Assembly: GCF_900496995.4 (NCBI RefSeq)
Contig: NC_044004.1
Coordinates: 79,305,538 to 79,369,537, forward strand
Direction of reading: 5' to 3'
Length of the DNA stretch: 64,000 nucleotides
Origin: Aquila chrysaetos chrysaetos
Lineage: Eukaryota; Chordata; Aves; Accipitriformes; Accipitridae
Below, piece after piece: positions 1 to 11,800 of this stretch. The notes beneath the pieces are model-generated. The model was not told where the DNA came from. It did not search any database and saw nothing but the letters and a program-made list of their open reading frames with translations. A program made the position numbers and the translations under genes. The stretch's first letter is position 1. Each line of letters starts with the position of its first letter.

Positions 1-1467
1 ACTTTTGTTGTTCTTGTATACATTTGCGTTTAAAAAATCAATTTTAATCCATTCTTGATCAGATTATTTTTGGTAGTGTTTCTTCCATGATGTTGCTAGT
101 TTAAGAAGCCCACCGGCTAAGGCAATTTTCTCAGTTTTACTCTCCAACATTTTTCATCAAGTGGCCAACTTTCCACTTCAAAAAAACCCCAAAATTCTTT
201 GGGGAGATTTTCATTAAATTTTCCAGGCTCTTGTTATATATCTGGCCACACTTCTCAGTGATTTGGATAGTCATCTTATATTCAGAAGTTGGAGTTACTT
301 AATACAGGATTTGTATAAACTGTTTTTTCTTGAGATTTTCAGATGTTATGGCCAGTAATTGACATGTGTAGACTTTTTAATTTTTAAACAGATACCGTAT
401 TTGTTTGCCTCTTGTTTTCTGAAAAGTTTCCTACATTTTGTGATTTTTGAAGGGAATTGAGTATCTGATTCTGTCATCGTCCTAAGATTCATACAATATA
501 TTGGCACAATGAGCATTCTTAGGTTTTTTGTGTAGTTCTTTCTTAGCTGTTTATTGATAGGTATTTGAATTTCTAGTTCTCAGTAGAAATTTTAAGATAA
601 AAACATGTTAAAAGTTGGTGTGTTAACAAAACCATTAAAAATCCGGTTTTGTGTTAGTGCATCTTGTTATTGTATATTTATAAAAAACATTCGTCTTATC
701 ATTTTGGTTAGTATCAGTTTAGTCCTTGATCCCTGCATTACTTCTTTGCAAAGCCAGTCAAGCAAAGGCATCCGTGAATCCCAAAGTAGGATTATGACCT
801 CATTCTGATTATGTCCTCATTTTGATATTTTTGCTTCTCTGTGGTCTCTGCTTTCTTGTTTGCCTCTGCCCTTTCTTCAGCACAGATTTGTTTTTCACTG
901 TTAATCTCTTAGAAGTCCCTTAGGACTTACATCAGTTTCTTCTATTCCTTTTTTCTCAGAGTAAGTGTAGTCTGTGAGCTTTAATTATGGTATATTTTAA
1001 GATTCTCTACCAGTGAATCTTAATAGAGTCTTCCACACAGTTCAGACAGAGAATGACACAGGTGCGGCACAGGAAGCCCTAAATGAACTAAAAGAAGAAT
1101 TTTAAAATTAGAATAAATGGTGCAAGTACAAAACAATGCTACAAGGGCAAATGATTTCCTGTTGCAGTTATTGTTGGTACAGGATATGTGCTACGCATGA
1201 TGCAGGGATGCAGAAGAATGTTTATATTGCTTTAGTACTGATGTTTATATAAAGTTTGGTAGTATAAGTAACATAGATTGTTAAACTGGAGAGTTGACTG
1301 GAGAGTTGAAAAGGTGTTAAATTTGGAGGAGAGGGATCCAGAGTAAAGTAAAATAGGCTTTTACAGTTCTAGTCACTAATCCAACCATTCAGCTTGGCTC
1401 CAGGTTATCGGGCCAATATTAAGATTTTCAAAAGGAAGAAAGAACAATGTGGCAATGTGGCAGAGTG

Positions 1468-1479
1468 GGGGGGGGGGGG
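1468..1479. repeat. G homopolymer run
   Basis: A run of about a dozen consecutive G on the plus strand, unusual in this AT-rich flank. It is prone to sequencing error and length change. Confidence 0.8.
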
Positions 1480-4400
1480 TAAAGGTGTGACACGGAACAC
1501 AGAGCTGGAAGAGAATGGAAGGGGGCCAGATCCAGATCCGTAAGTATATCCAGGGCGTTGGATTTTTGCATATGTCCAATCCAGGTTAAAAACATATTTA
1601 TCGAAAGTTACGTACCAAAAGAAAAATCTTAACATAGTTAAGAGACATCTAAAGGTTTAAAAGTAATTGCATTAAATATTTTTTCTCAAAGCTGCAGGCA
1701 TCATACATCATTTTCATAGATGATGGAGCTGCAAACCTATGTTTCACAGCTGCACGGAAAAGGGTTTATTTTTGTGTTAGAATTTTTCTGTTCCAGTGTC
1801 ATCTATACAGTTGTTGCCACTGGCTGATCTCTAAATAAACTGTGATTCCTTCCTCTAAAATATTTTTTTTTGTATCATGTGTTTTGTATACACAGTTTTT
1901 CTGTGAACATTTTCATACCTGTAGCTGTACTGGAACATCTGTTCTCTATTTTCTTTCATATTTCTTCTTAACACTTGGAACAGTTTACAACCTTTTCAAA
2001 CAGTTACTATCCTCTTCATGTTCAGATGATTCATAAAGAAATTATGTCTGCTTAAATCTTCTCAGACTGGAGGGGTAGAAGACTAAATTTTGTATTTCTT
2101 AAAAAAATTAGTTAAGTATTGTTCTATTGAGTAGCTAATTGATTTTGTCATTGTTACTGTTGTTCTTCTGCACTGATCTTTCTTCCTCCTCTGATAATCA
2201 CGTGAGATCAACTTTGCATGCTTAACAGGAACTGTGTCTGTACTTACTGGGGGATTTTGCAAAAAATAAATTATCAAATTATGTGTAGTGTCTGAAGCAG
2301 AAAATTCCACAAGCTAATGCAGAATTTAAGGTGTGGTTCATTAGTTAAATCTTTTTTTAAAAGTATTTCACTGAATGTAATTCAGCACTACACATTATAC
2401 TGCCTATTATGGTCCAGTCTGTTTTACTGACCTATCATAAAGAATGTTGTGTGATCAAGTACCATTTATCATTGACTTTAAGACACTTACGGGATATTCC
2501 CATTATAATTGAAAAGTATGTTTATTTCCAGTGCTGGGGACTGCCATTGTGTTTTTTGTGAAGTAATTACTGAGCTCTTAAGAGAGTGTCTGAGGCTGTG
2601 CTACTCTGCTCAAAAGAAAAAGAATGAAGAAAATCATTCTTCTAGAAGAATCTACAATTTGAAAGATACTAGGGAAACTGGGCACTATTCCACATAGACA
2701 GTAGCAGGATAAAGTTTGATTAAGATAAAGGTTACTTAAGATGCTGTATTGCTAAACTACTTAAGAATATGTGATTTCCCATGTTCTCTAAGCCTCTGGT
2801 ATATTGTCAAATCATATGTTTAAACTTTTCTGCCCAGAGAGGAGAAAAAATCTTTCAAATTCCAAGACACTCTGGTAGTTATTTGTCTTCTGGAGCAGTG
2901 GTTTTTCACTGAGCAGTTAGCTCAGTGCTCTTCATAATGCTGCAAGTTACCCATCGTAAGGAAAACAGATTGATAGGAAGGAGAGCCATGAAGGAGTAAA
3001 AGAATGAGAGAAAAAGTAAATAGTATTTTTATTATTTGCTATATAAAATAATAATTGTATGTATTTCCTAGAGGGCCTGAAAGGAAGCCCTAACAAAATT
3101 TTAGTCCAAGTTTTCTAGGCTGTATGTTCAGCTGTATTATCACAAAAAGATCCCAAACAAGAGCAGAACAAGTAAAAAATATCTCTTCAGCTTGCGGTAA
3201 GCTAAGTGAGGACACTTTATTTCATGGGTAACTTTACCTAACTATATTCCAGTCCTCAAGTCTCCCCTGCCCTGAGTACCTGTATGTACAACCTTTCCTT
3301 TTAAACATACTCTAGCAAAGTTTTCCTTATGTAGCCTGTAGCAACCAGTCACATGAAGCTTAGTCATCTGATTGCTCTCATTCCCACATCCTGTATAGAG
3401 TCTAAAATTTACATGCACATCCACATCCATTTTCTTTTTCAAAATAGGCTAGTGGACCATTTCTTTAAAGACTCACTCAGGCAGACATGTTCAGTCAGCT
3501 AGATTCCCACTCCTTTTTTTTATCTTACCTGGAGCACTACATTTAAAAGGTATTTTGCTCTTTGTAGCCTTTCTGGCTGTGCTTGTGCTTATAGACATCC
3601 TGCAGGCCTGGTCCATGCATACTGGGTCTACAAGAAAGGGCTAAGCAAGAGCAAAACATAGGGAGTTGAGAACAGAATGAAGAGACATACAATTTAGGAG
3701 GAGTATATGGAATAGCAATGACAAAAGTAAAGGTGAAAAATAAGAATGAAGTAATGAAACAAGGGTTAGTATGAGCAGTAGAAAAGGAGAAGGAAGGAAA
3801 AAGAAATTGTGGACATAAGAAGACATGAGTGAAAGAAGGAGAGAATTGATCCTGTCTGAAAAAGCATCACTTTTTTTCACCTTAAAGCTTCAGAAGGAAG
3901 GGGAGTGTTAATAAGTGTTGGTTTATTTTAGCTAGGTTAAAAAAAAAAAAAGTAATACAGAAAACAGGAGACCACGAGAGAGCTTAAATAAAGGGGCATT
4001 ACAGACTTACGGGGAGGACCCTGCTACATGCTGTCTCATGGGCTGAGATTCTAAACTTCCTATCATTTCTGTTCAAGTTTCATCTTCCTCCTCCTCTCGG
4101 TTAGCTGTAGACACACTTTCACAGAGCATAACCACCATTTTTTAAGTTTTCTTCCTTTAGGTGCAGGAATAAACACAATATATTTTGCTCTTACTTATTC
4201 ATTGTATGTTAACCTGACTATAAATTTTTTCCCAGTAGTTTTTCAAGTGCAAAAATGTTCAATGAGGTGGCAAAAGCAATTTCACTGAAGTCATCTAGAA
4301 TTTCACCCTGAGAAAAAGAAACATTGGTTTTCATTCTTCTCCAGACTTTTTGATGATAATGGGCCTGGAACAAGATCTCTGTGTGCATCGTGTTCATTCT

Positions 4401-5167
4401 TTAGGAACGAGGGAAAGGGTGGGGGTTGCGTAAATCTTGCAAATGAATATTTTTCCTCTTGGATAATCCAGTTTCCAGTCCAATAATCTACTTCTGTGGA
4501 ACAACAATGCAACTGAAATCCCTTCCTGTTTTAGGCTGCTCTGTTTTTAAAGTTAGCTCCTGGAACAGAAGTATGAGAAAATTCTATGCATGCTGTATAT
4601 ATCAGGCACTTTTTTGAAACTGTGTCCTCATCTGGGTGCTTTTGAAAACATAAAGTTTTAATGATGATCTTTGTTTGCGTTGCATCAGTCTTGCACAATC
4701 CTTTCAAATTTGCAGGTCTGGTTTATTGCTTTCTCTTAGGATATAAACCAATAAGAATGCATGTCTGCAACAGAGAAAGAAAAGAATGAGAGAGATGTTC
4801 CCTTAAAAATCTCATTCCTTGGATTCACATAGACAATTTCTGTGGTTAAATTGACCTTTTTGGGTGAAACCCAACATGAAGTAAAATAAAGACAAAAAAG
4901 CAGTATTCAGTGACTATAAAATTAGGAGTAATACAGTAGTTAACATTACATAATATATACTCTGTCTCATTAAAAGTTGAAAATACAGGAAATATAATAA
5001 ATGATAATAGATAATAAATGCAAAAATGCTAGGAAGTATTTAAAAAACTTATATTGTCCTGTGTGAGAAACTGAACATTATTTGATTTAAAATGTCTGAG
5101 TTGAGTCCACACCTCAGTCTATACCTAAGCAAAATTTAACAGGATTGTGTTATAGAATAGGCTGATT

Positions 5168-5261
5168 AAAAAAAAAAAAAAAAAAAGGGCAGTTGATTTG
5201 TTAAGTGTTCTCAGTGCTCATTGCATTTCAGGATTTAGCTTTTTCTTTTTTTTTTTTTTTG
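5168..5261. repeat. A-run and T-run pair
   Basis: A run of about 18 A at 5168-5186 is followed about 60 bp later by a run of about 15 T at 5247-5261. These are simple sequence tracts. I could not link either to the tail of a particular retroposon. Confidence 0.7.
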
Positions 5262-5870
5262 TTATCCTTTCTGAAGTTTTCAGAGCTCCCAGAATATAGT
5301 CTATAGTGTAATACAAAAATGTTTAGCCCCACTTCTATGCACAGAAGCAGCTGGTTTCCATTTGCAATCTAGTATGTTACTTTGCAGGTGTAAATTTAAT
5401 ATATATGACTTTAGTCTGTACAAAATTTAAATCCCAGTAATCAGAGAACATGATGACTTTGTAGATGCTGAGACATCCATACTTTTTTCTATTTCCAGAG
5501 CTAGCTAGTTCAAATACCTCTGTACTATGCTACTTAAATTGTAGCAAAATCTATGGGAATGGGTTTTTTTAAGTTGTCAGATAAATTTAAAGCCAGATCA
5601 ATTCTAACCTTTGGTAAAAACTTTTCTTTTAGTCCCCAGTTATTGATTCTGTTGTAAAAGCATGTTACTACTATTTTTCTGGACAAGGAAAGGAGGAGTA
5701 GGAACCACTTGCTCCTGGAGTCAAGAGTGAAAGTTTTCTGGGTGAGGCTCAAAGCTGAAGTGAACCTCTTAACTGACTAGTTTTCTGTAACATGGACAGG
5801 ACATGGACAGTAAGGCATATTGGCTTTTTTGTAGAGGACACACACTTTTTAGCTTCTCCTCATACAGATT

Positions 5871-5935
5871 TAAAAAAAAACAAAAACAAAACAAAAACCA
5901 AAAAAACCAAGTTCTGGAGGAGAAAAAAAAAATTA
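5871..5935. repeat. A-rich low-complexity tract
   Basis: An AAAAAC/AAAAC-type simple repeat with a few other bases, followed by a second A-run (about 5924-5933). It is non-coding. Confidence 0.75.
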
Positions 5936-6129
5936 CATCGAAGTAAATAGGATAAACCATCTTTTTTCCATAGGCAGATAATGCCAGACTTGCCTGCTTT
6001 CTTTCTGTGATACAGTAACTGCTTTTCTAGACAGACGAGATTGTTAAACTGAAAAAGAGGGGAATTAGTAAATTAATTATCAGATGGGCAAAGAAATACC
6101 TCAGAAGAAAACATGGCAATATGTTACGC

Positions 6130-6900
6130 TGAACAGCAGGGGGAAGTTGTTAGAGCTCTGTCCAAAAACTGATACTGAAACTGGTATTGTTTAATTTTTT
6201 CATTAGTGGTCTTGGCACAAAAACTAGAACTTGCTAATGAAATTTGTTGACATCACAAAGTTGGAAAACAGTCCCTGTAGGGTGGTGTTGTACCGGAATA
6301 ATTGGATGACCTTGAGAAGTAGAGAAATAAAATGGGATAAAATAGAGTAATATAAAGTACAAGGTCACGTGCTTAGGGACTAATAGGAAAGGCTGACTGA
6401 TAGAAGCTCAGAGCTTGTTGGATAGAAGATGAGAGAAAGGGTGGCTGTGAGCCACTGATTTGATGTTACTGTGGAAAATGTAAATTCAGTCCTAAGTAAA
6501 TTCACCCCTATATTTCTTGTAAAGATAAGGAAGTACTAATGCCACATGTGGTACATGTGGCTGGTGAAACTTCAGAACTGAGAACAGATCTGGAAATCTA
6601 CATGCAAGAAATCGGACTTAGAAAAGTTGTAAAAAATCCCTACTAAAAGAGAGGAGTGGACAAGAGACTAAAAGAACTTGGATGGTTTAGTTTAGACAAG
6701 TTAAGCGTAAAAGACCTTACAGTCTTTGAATATACTAGTTGAAGCAGGAAAGAAAGCTTGTTTTAATAAAAAAAAGAAAAGGTTTTGTTAAGAAATTACT
6801 CTAAGCTGGGTATGAATAAATTTAGATTGGAAATTAGAGGAAGTTTTTTAACTGTCCAAGCCTCTAAACATTGCTAAGAGAAAATAAAATGTGCAAGGGA
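6130..6900 (+). mobile_element. Decayed CR1/L3-type LINE 3' fragment
   Basis: The stretch keeps, in order, degraded versions of phrases typical of the CR1/L3 3' region: TTCATTAGTGGTCTTGG, then GACATCACAAAGTTGG, later a piece like the AGGAGAGGCTGAGGGAACT segment (about 6650-6690), and finally GGAAATTAGAGGAAG. The frame is destroyed. Recognition is from memory of the consensus, not from an alignment, so the ends are approximate. Confidence 0.6.
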
Positions 6901-8350
6901 CACATTATAGAATAGAACTTGTTTTGTCCTGTGTTTCATTAAGCTGCAGTTAGAGCACACTCAGGTCTGAACTGTCGCACTCCGCACAGAGTATGCTGTT
7001 AGTGGTTTCTCTTGCGTCTTAGAAGAGAAAGACATCAAGGCTGGGGCAAATGCCTTCTGTCTCCATCTCATGCAACTGTAGTGTTTCAGGTCTGCTTTAC
7101 AGCTTCCTTCCCACTGATGCTTCTGATTTCCACATTTTCCATTCTCTGTGCCTATTTTATAAGCCATATCTGAATGAATGATAAAGTAGCATCATTAAAT
7201 ATATGGAGACTTTTTTGTTTTTATTTTGAACTGTGTGTAGTATCACTTTCAGCGACGATACATTAATGAAATGTATTTGAATCACTGCAAAACTGAGCTA
7301 GAAAATAAGCACGTTCCATTTTAGTTCAGTAATGCTTGCTGTAACTGCTCAGCTTGCTCTTCTTCCAATTTGAACAGCATGTTCTTATTTTTTTCCTTGC
7401 CAGCAAATAGTCAAAATGTTCTCATTAAGAACTTGAGGAATGATATATTGCTAGAATTCAGCTGCCAGAATTAAGCCTTACTTGGTTTCTTGACGTACAG
7501 TAGGCCAGCCTAGGAAGAGCCTGTCATGCCTCAAATGTTTGTTTATAATAATTTGTAGTTATCTTGCATAGTCATCTTTCAGTAATCTTGAGTGTAATGA
7601 CTACAGTAACTACTGTTTAAAGTTAATATTTTGCCTAGCTTGAGTAACTTGGCTCTACAGAGAAACTTTACAACAGAAAAGGAAGTAGAGCGATACTTTC
7701 CAGACTACTGCATGGCTACTAGCCTTCCCATGTTGGGCATGGGGATTCTTAGCTTGCTGCTCTGTATGCCACCCAAGATCTCCTCATTCCCTACACTGTC
7801 CTTTTAAATCCTTCTCCATCCTTTTCCAACTCCTATGTCAGAGGAACTGGATGTATTTTCTTGCAGAGAGGTCCTGTCATGTTATGAGAAGATTTGAAGC
7901 TTTTTTTTTTTTTTTTTGACAACTGTCCAGATGCCCTTCAGAACTCCAGAGAGATCCAGTTCTAACTTATACTTTCCACGCAAAGCAGCCTGAGGGCATT
8001 CCTGCGTTAATGAGTACAGCCAGCTCTGAACTGGCAAAGTTCAGGCTGTTCTTTGTACAAACTCCATCGAATATTTTAATCTCCATTTGCTTTTGAAAGA
8101 ATAGTTGGCTTACAATATTCAGGCTTATTTTTACTCTTACAGTGATTTATAAATTCTCTGCCTCTTGGAAGTGTTATTTAACTTTGTCTCACAATGTCTC
8201 TGTGAAGCAGGGAAGTATTGCAAGTGCTGGGCCAGGTGTTTTGAATGAATAGTTTGTTCACAGGAAATGCAATTTCCATCTGAAAACAAAATATTTGTGA
8301 ATTCATCTTGAATTTAGTTCATAGTTTTGGCCAAAAATAACTGTAAGGAA

Positions 8351-8402
8351 GAAGTTATTTGGACTTTTTAACAACTGAAGTTATTTGGACTTTTTAACAA
8401 CT
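8351..8402. repeat. Perfect 26-bp tandem duplication
   Basis: Two identical adjacent copies, 8351-8376 and 8377-8402, each starting GAAGTTATTTGG and ending TTTAACAACT. There are no differences between the copies, so the event is recent. Confidence 0.95.
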
Positions 8403-8704
8403 AAAGCTACATCTTTCTATTTAAAAACATCAAATACTAATTTGTTGATACTTTTATCAGTTAAAATCTGCCCACTGTAGAATTAAATCTGTTACTTCAA
8501 GTGAAATGAAAGTAGAATGTTATTTTACTAGTAATGGTTCTTGTATTCATTATGCACCATAGCCTGGGTTATTATGTATGTACTCATATAAACCTATTTT
8601 TTACTTTCTTTCTTTCTTTTTTTAAACCAAGAAATTTCTTGTTTTAAATTAAAAAAAAAAAAAAAACAAACAACAAAAAAACCCCAAACTTACACAGCCT
8701 GCAT

Positions 8705-8815
8705 AAGTATTTCTGTTTTATTAATGGGAAAACTGAGGAACAAATTTTATAAGTTGTATACCAAACCAGTCTGTGATGGACTGGGGTACAAATCCTGGAT
8801 TTTTCAGACTTTTTT
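8705..8815 (-). mobile_element. MIR-like SINE fragment, antisense
   Basis: The plus strand reads like the reverse of the MIR body: AATGGGAAAACTGAGGAAC, then CCAGTCTGTGATGGACTGGG and ACAAATCCTGG. These correspond to the AAACTGAGGC, AGTGGCAGAGC and AACCCAGG stretches of antisense MIR. An A-rich tract (8651-8690) lies next to it. Confidence 0.55.
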
Positions 8816-11800
8816 TCCCCAAGACTCTTCTTGTGTTCTAATCAGCTGTGAAACTTTCCTTTCTCTTTTATCCATTCTCCTTAAACTTTGTATAATAATC
8901 ATAACTTACTGAAAAATTCCTTTGATATATTGTGAGCTGGTGCGTACTTAACATGTGGACCATGGTGAGTGTTGGTGTGGAAGGGTGAGGTCTCACTGCA
9001 TAGGATCAGGAGTCTTGCCAAAGGTGTAGCTGAGGTCAGGCTTTTGTGTTCCCTGCAGTGTCCATACTCAGCATTAAAGTTAACCCTGGCTCTGGTTCTA
9101 ACTATTGTAAGTGTTCTCATTCACATGTGGAAATTGGCTTTCCTCTAACTGCTCCCATAATGGGTATTTTGATGTAAATTAATAAGCATCTGTACTAACA
9201 GCACTTGCTATAATTGTCATGGTACTTTAACACAGGATTTTCGGAAGACAGCCAGAATGTATTTCATAGGACTGCCAGATCCTTCTTTTATCAATCTTTG
9301 ACAGTGCCCAGTAGAAGGTATTTATAGAAAGAAATCAGCTAAATGTGGGGTGATCTTTCTCACACAACTTTCTGTTTTCCAGTGATAAGCCCTAGATTCA
9401 GATCACATAGTAGCCATTATCCATAATAGGCATAGTTACCACTATGAATTTGTTTAATCATGTTTTGAAGTTATTAGCAGTTTTTGACTCACGACATACT
9501 ATAGCACCAGGTTCCACAACTAGGCATTTCTTGAAAGAGTATTTATTCTGTTAATTTTAAAGTTGGTTCCTTATCATTTTATTAAGAGTCAGTTTGTTCC
9601 TGTGTTATTGTTCCCTCCTCATCTTGTCCATACTGTTTTTGGAGACCTCTGTCATAACTTCCTTTATTTGTATTTAGGTAGTCTACTGTTTCCTTGCAGA
9701 GAATTTTTATTTGTCTTTTTATTTTCCGAGTCTCCTCTATTCTACTCTTAAACCATGCTAACTTTTTTGGAGGGAAGGCTTAGAGCTCTGTAGTAGTTTC
9801 TACTTACTCTGAACACTTAGCCTGCAGGCTGTTTAAAATAATGTATTATTTCCTTGAAAGGATTTTACCCTTTCAGTTGCTTTTTAATTTCCTTTTAATC
9901 AGAGAATTTTATATGCAATTTTTGTTTTTTAAACTATATCAGTATGCTGACTGCTTTTTATAACTATTTTTTATCATCTATGTTCTTACCCCCAATTACA
10001 TAACAACTCTGTGGCAAACACGTTATTTATAAATAATTTAGAGCACTTTATTTGTTTTTGAACAGTATGGAGCCTCTGGGAATAAGGAAGGAGACAGCAC
10101 TACATGTCTTGTCAGCCCTATGGGGATCTTCTGGTATTTCTGTCTAGACAGCTAATAATTTATGGACCCCACATTGAGAAATCCTAATCTAACCTAGATG
10201 GGATTTTATGCTCTGCAGTCTTACTGTATTTCAGGAAGTATATTTTATCCTGTTGTCTTAGGTACAGCCCACAATGTTTTGTGCTGTTAGTAGGGCCGTC
10301 TAAGAACTGAAGCAGAGTGTAGGTTATTCATGGCTGGTCTGAAAATAATTTTTAAAAGATCTTAGTAGATATGTGCTGATTTTTTCCCTACAGTTCCATG
10401 CAGTTTCCTAGAGTATTTCTGAGGCATTGTTAGGGTTGTTTGCACTTCATCATATGTACAATGCAAAAGGAACTACATATGTAGTTAGGCCCAGCTCTAT
10501 AATACAAAACATCCATTCTGATGCTGAACACATAGTTGCTTTGGTAGTGGCAAAAATTTCAATTACAGATACACATTTGAGATACAATAAATGCCATGAA
10601 TGGTGAAATTCTGTCTGCACAGAGGTCAGTGCCAAAGCCCTTGTGTGATTTCACTGGGATCAGAATTCCATCTCCAGTGTGTTTTTCCTGCTTCTGATTG
10701 AGACAATACATATTAAATTCATTAAAACACAGAGATACTTTGAGATAATAGAATAATAATTTATTTCCACAATTGTCAGTTGTATGGATTATGCAGAAGG
10801 GAAAGCAGCCAAGACATGCTGACATATTTAGACATCTAAGAAGGGAGTATGCAGTTAAAAAAAATGTACATCCAAAGTACAAGATTAGGTATAAACAAAA
10901 TGCTTCTGGACAACAATAAAGTAACAACATGAATTGTTCATTTCCTGGTACTGATACGTAATCTCTATTACGCAACAAGCAGAAAACAAATCAGCTGCAA
11001 TTTTTTTGTTGAAATTGGGAGAGAGACAATATGGAGTTTCTATTACCCCATTCATGCAAACATACCTTATACCAGACAAGAGCAAATAGCACATCACCAG
11101 AAATCAACGTCAGAGAGACTGTGGCCTGCTGGATTCAAGAACAAATTTCAGATCATTCACTGTATGTAGTACTTCTGAAATTATTTCAGTGCTGCTGGTG
11201 AAGGACTTTGATATTAGGGTAATTTGGCCTCTTAGCTTAGCTAAGTAAAGTGAAATATGAATATATAGTTTTTATGAGTTTGACCAAAGTATGTGAAATA
11301 GGAATGGCATAAGCGATACCAATAAGCATAGTTTCAGGCCATAACTGTATAGGGTTAAAATACAAACTCCTCCTGATGACTATTATTGCTTATACCAATT
11401 TATCATCAACCATGCAGACAGTACAGGCCATGAACCCTGGCTTTTCATGTCAAAAGAGGTTTAAGGTGCATATGTTTTAAAAAAAACCCTTATATTCATG
11501 GAGCTATTCAGAAGTATACATCTCATTTCTTTTTTACATACTGTAATCACAGAGTATTTTGTATAGATTGGGAAATAGCAGATCTATTTCCTCATTTCAC
11601 CACATTTTTAGTAAAAACATTTAAATGAATTTTTAAGTTCCCTTTATACTGCTGCAATGGGTACCTTAATGTAAATGAATATGAGGCCAAAAAAACTTTG
11701 GGAACAAAGACTTCTAGACATTTTCAACTACGTATTTACTCCCACCACATTTCTGTCTTTTCATCATACTTTTCAGTCCCTTTCTCTTTTGGAAGCAAGT

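Noticed and set aside
10559..10978. 139-codon minus-strand frame
   Set aside because: The translation is Cys/Tyr/Phe-rich, typical of AT-rich non-coding DNA, with no family match, splice context or promoter.
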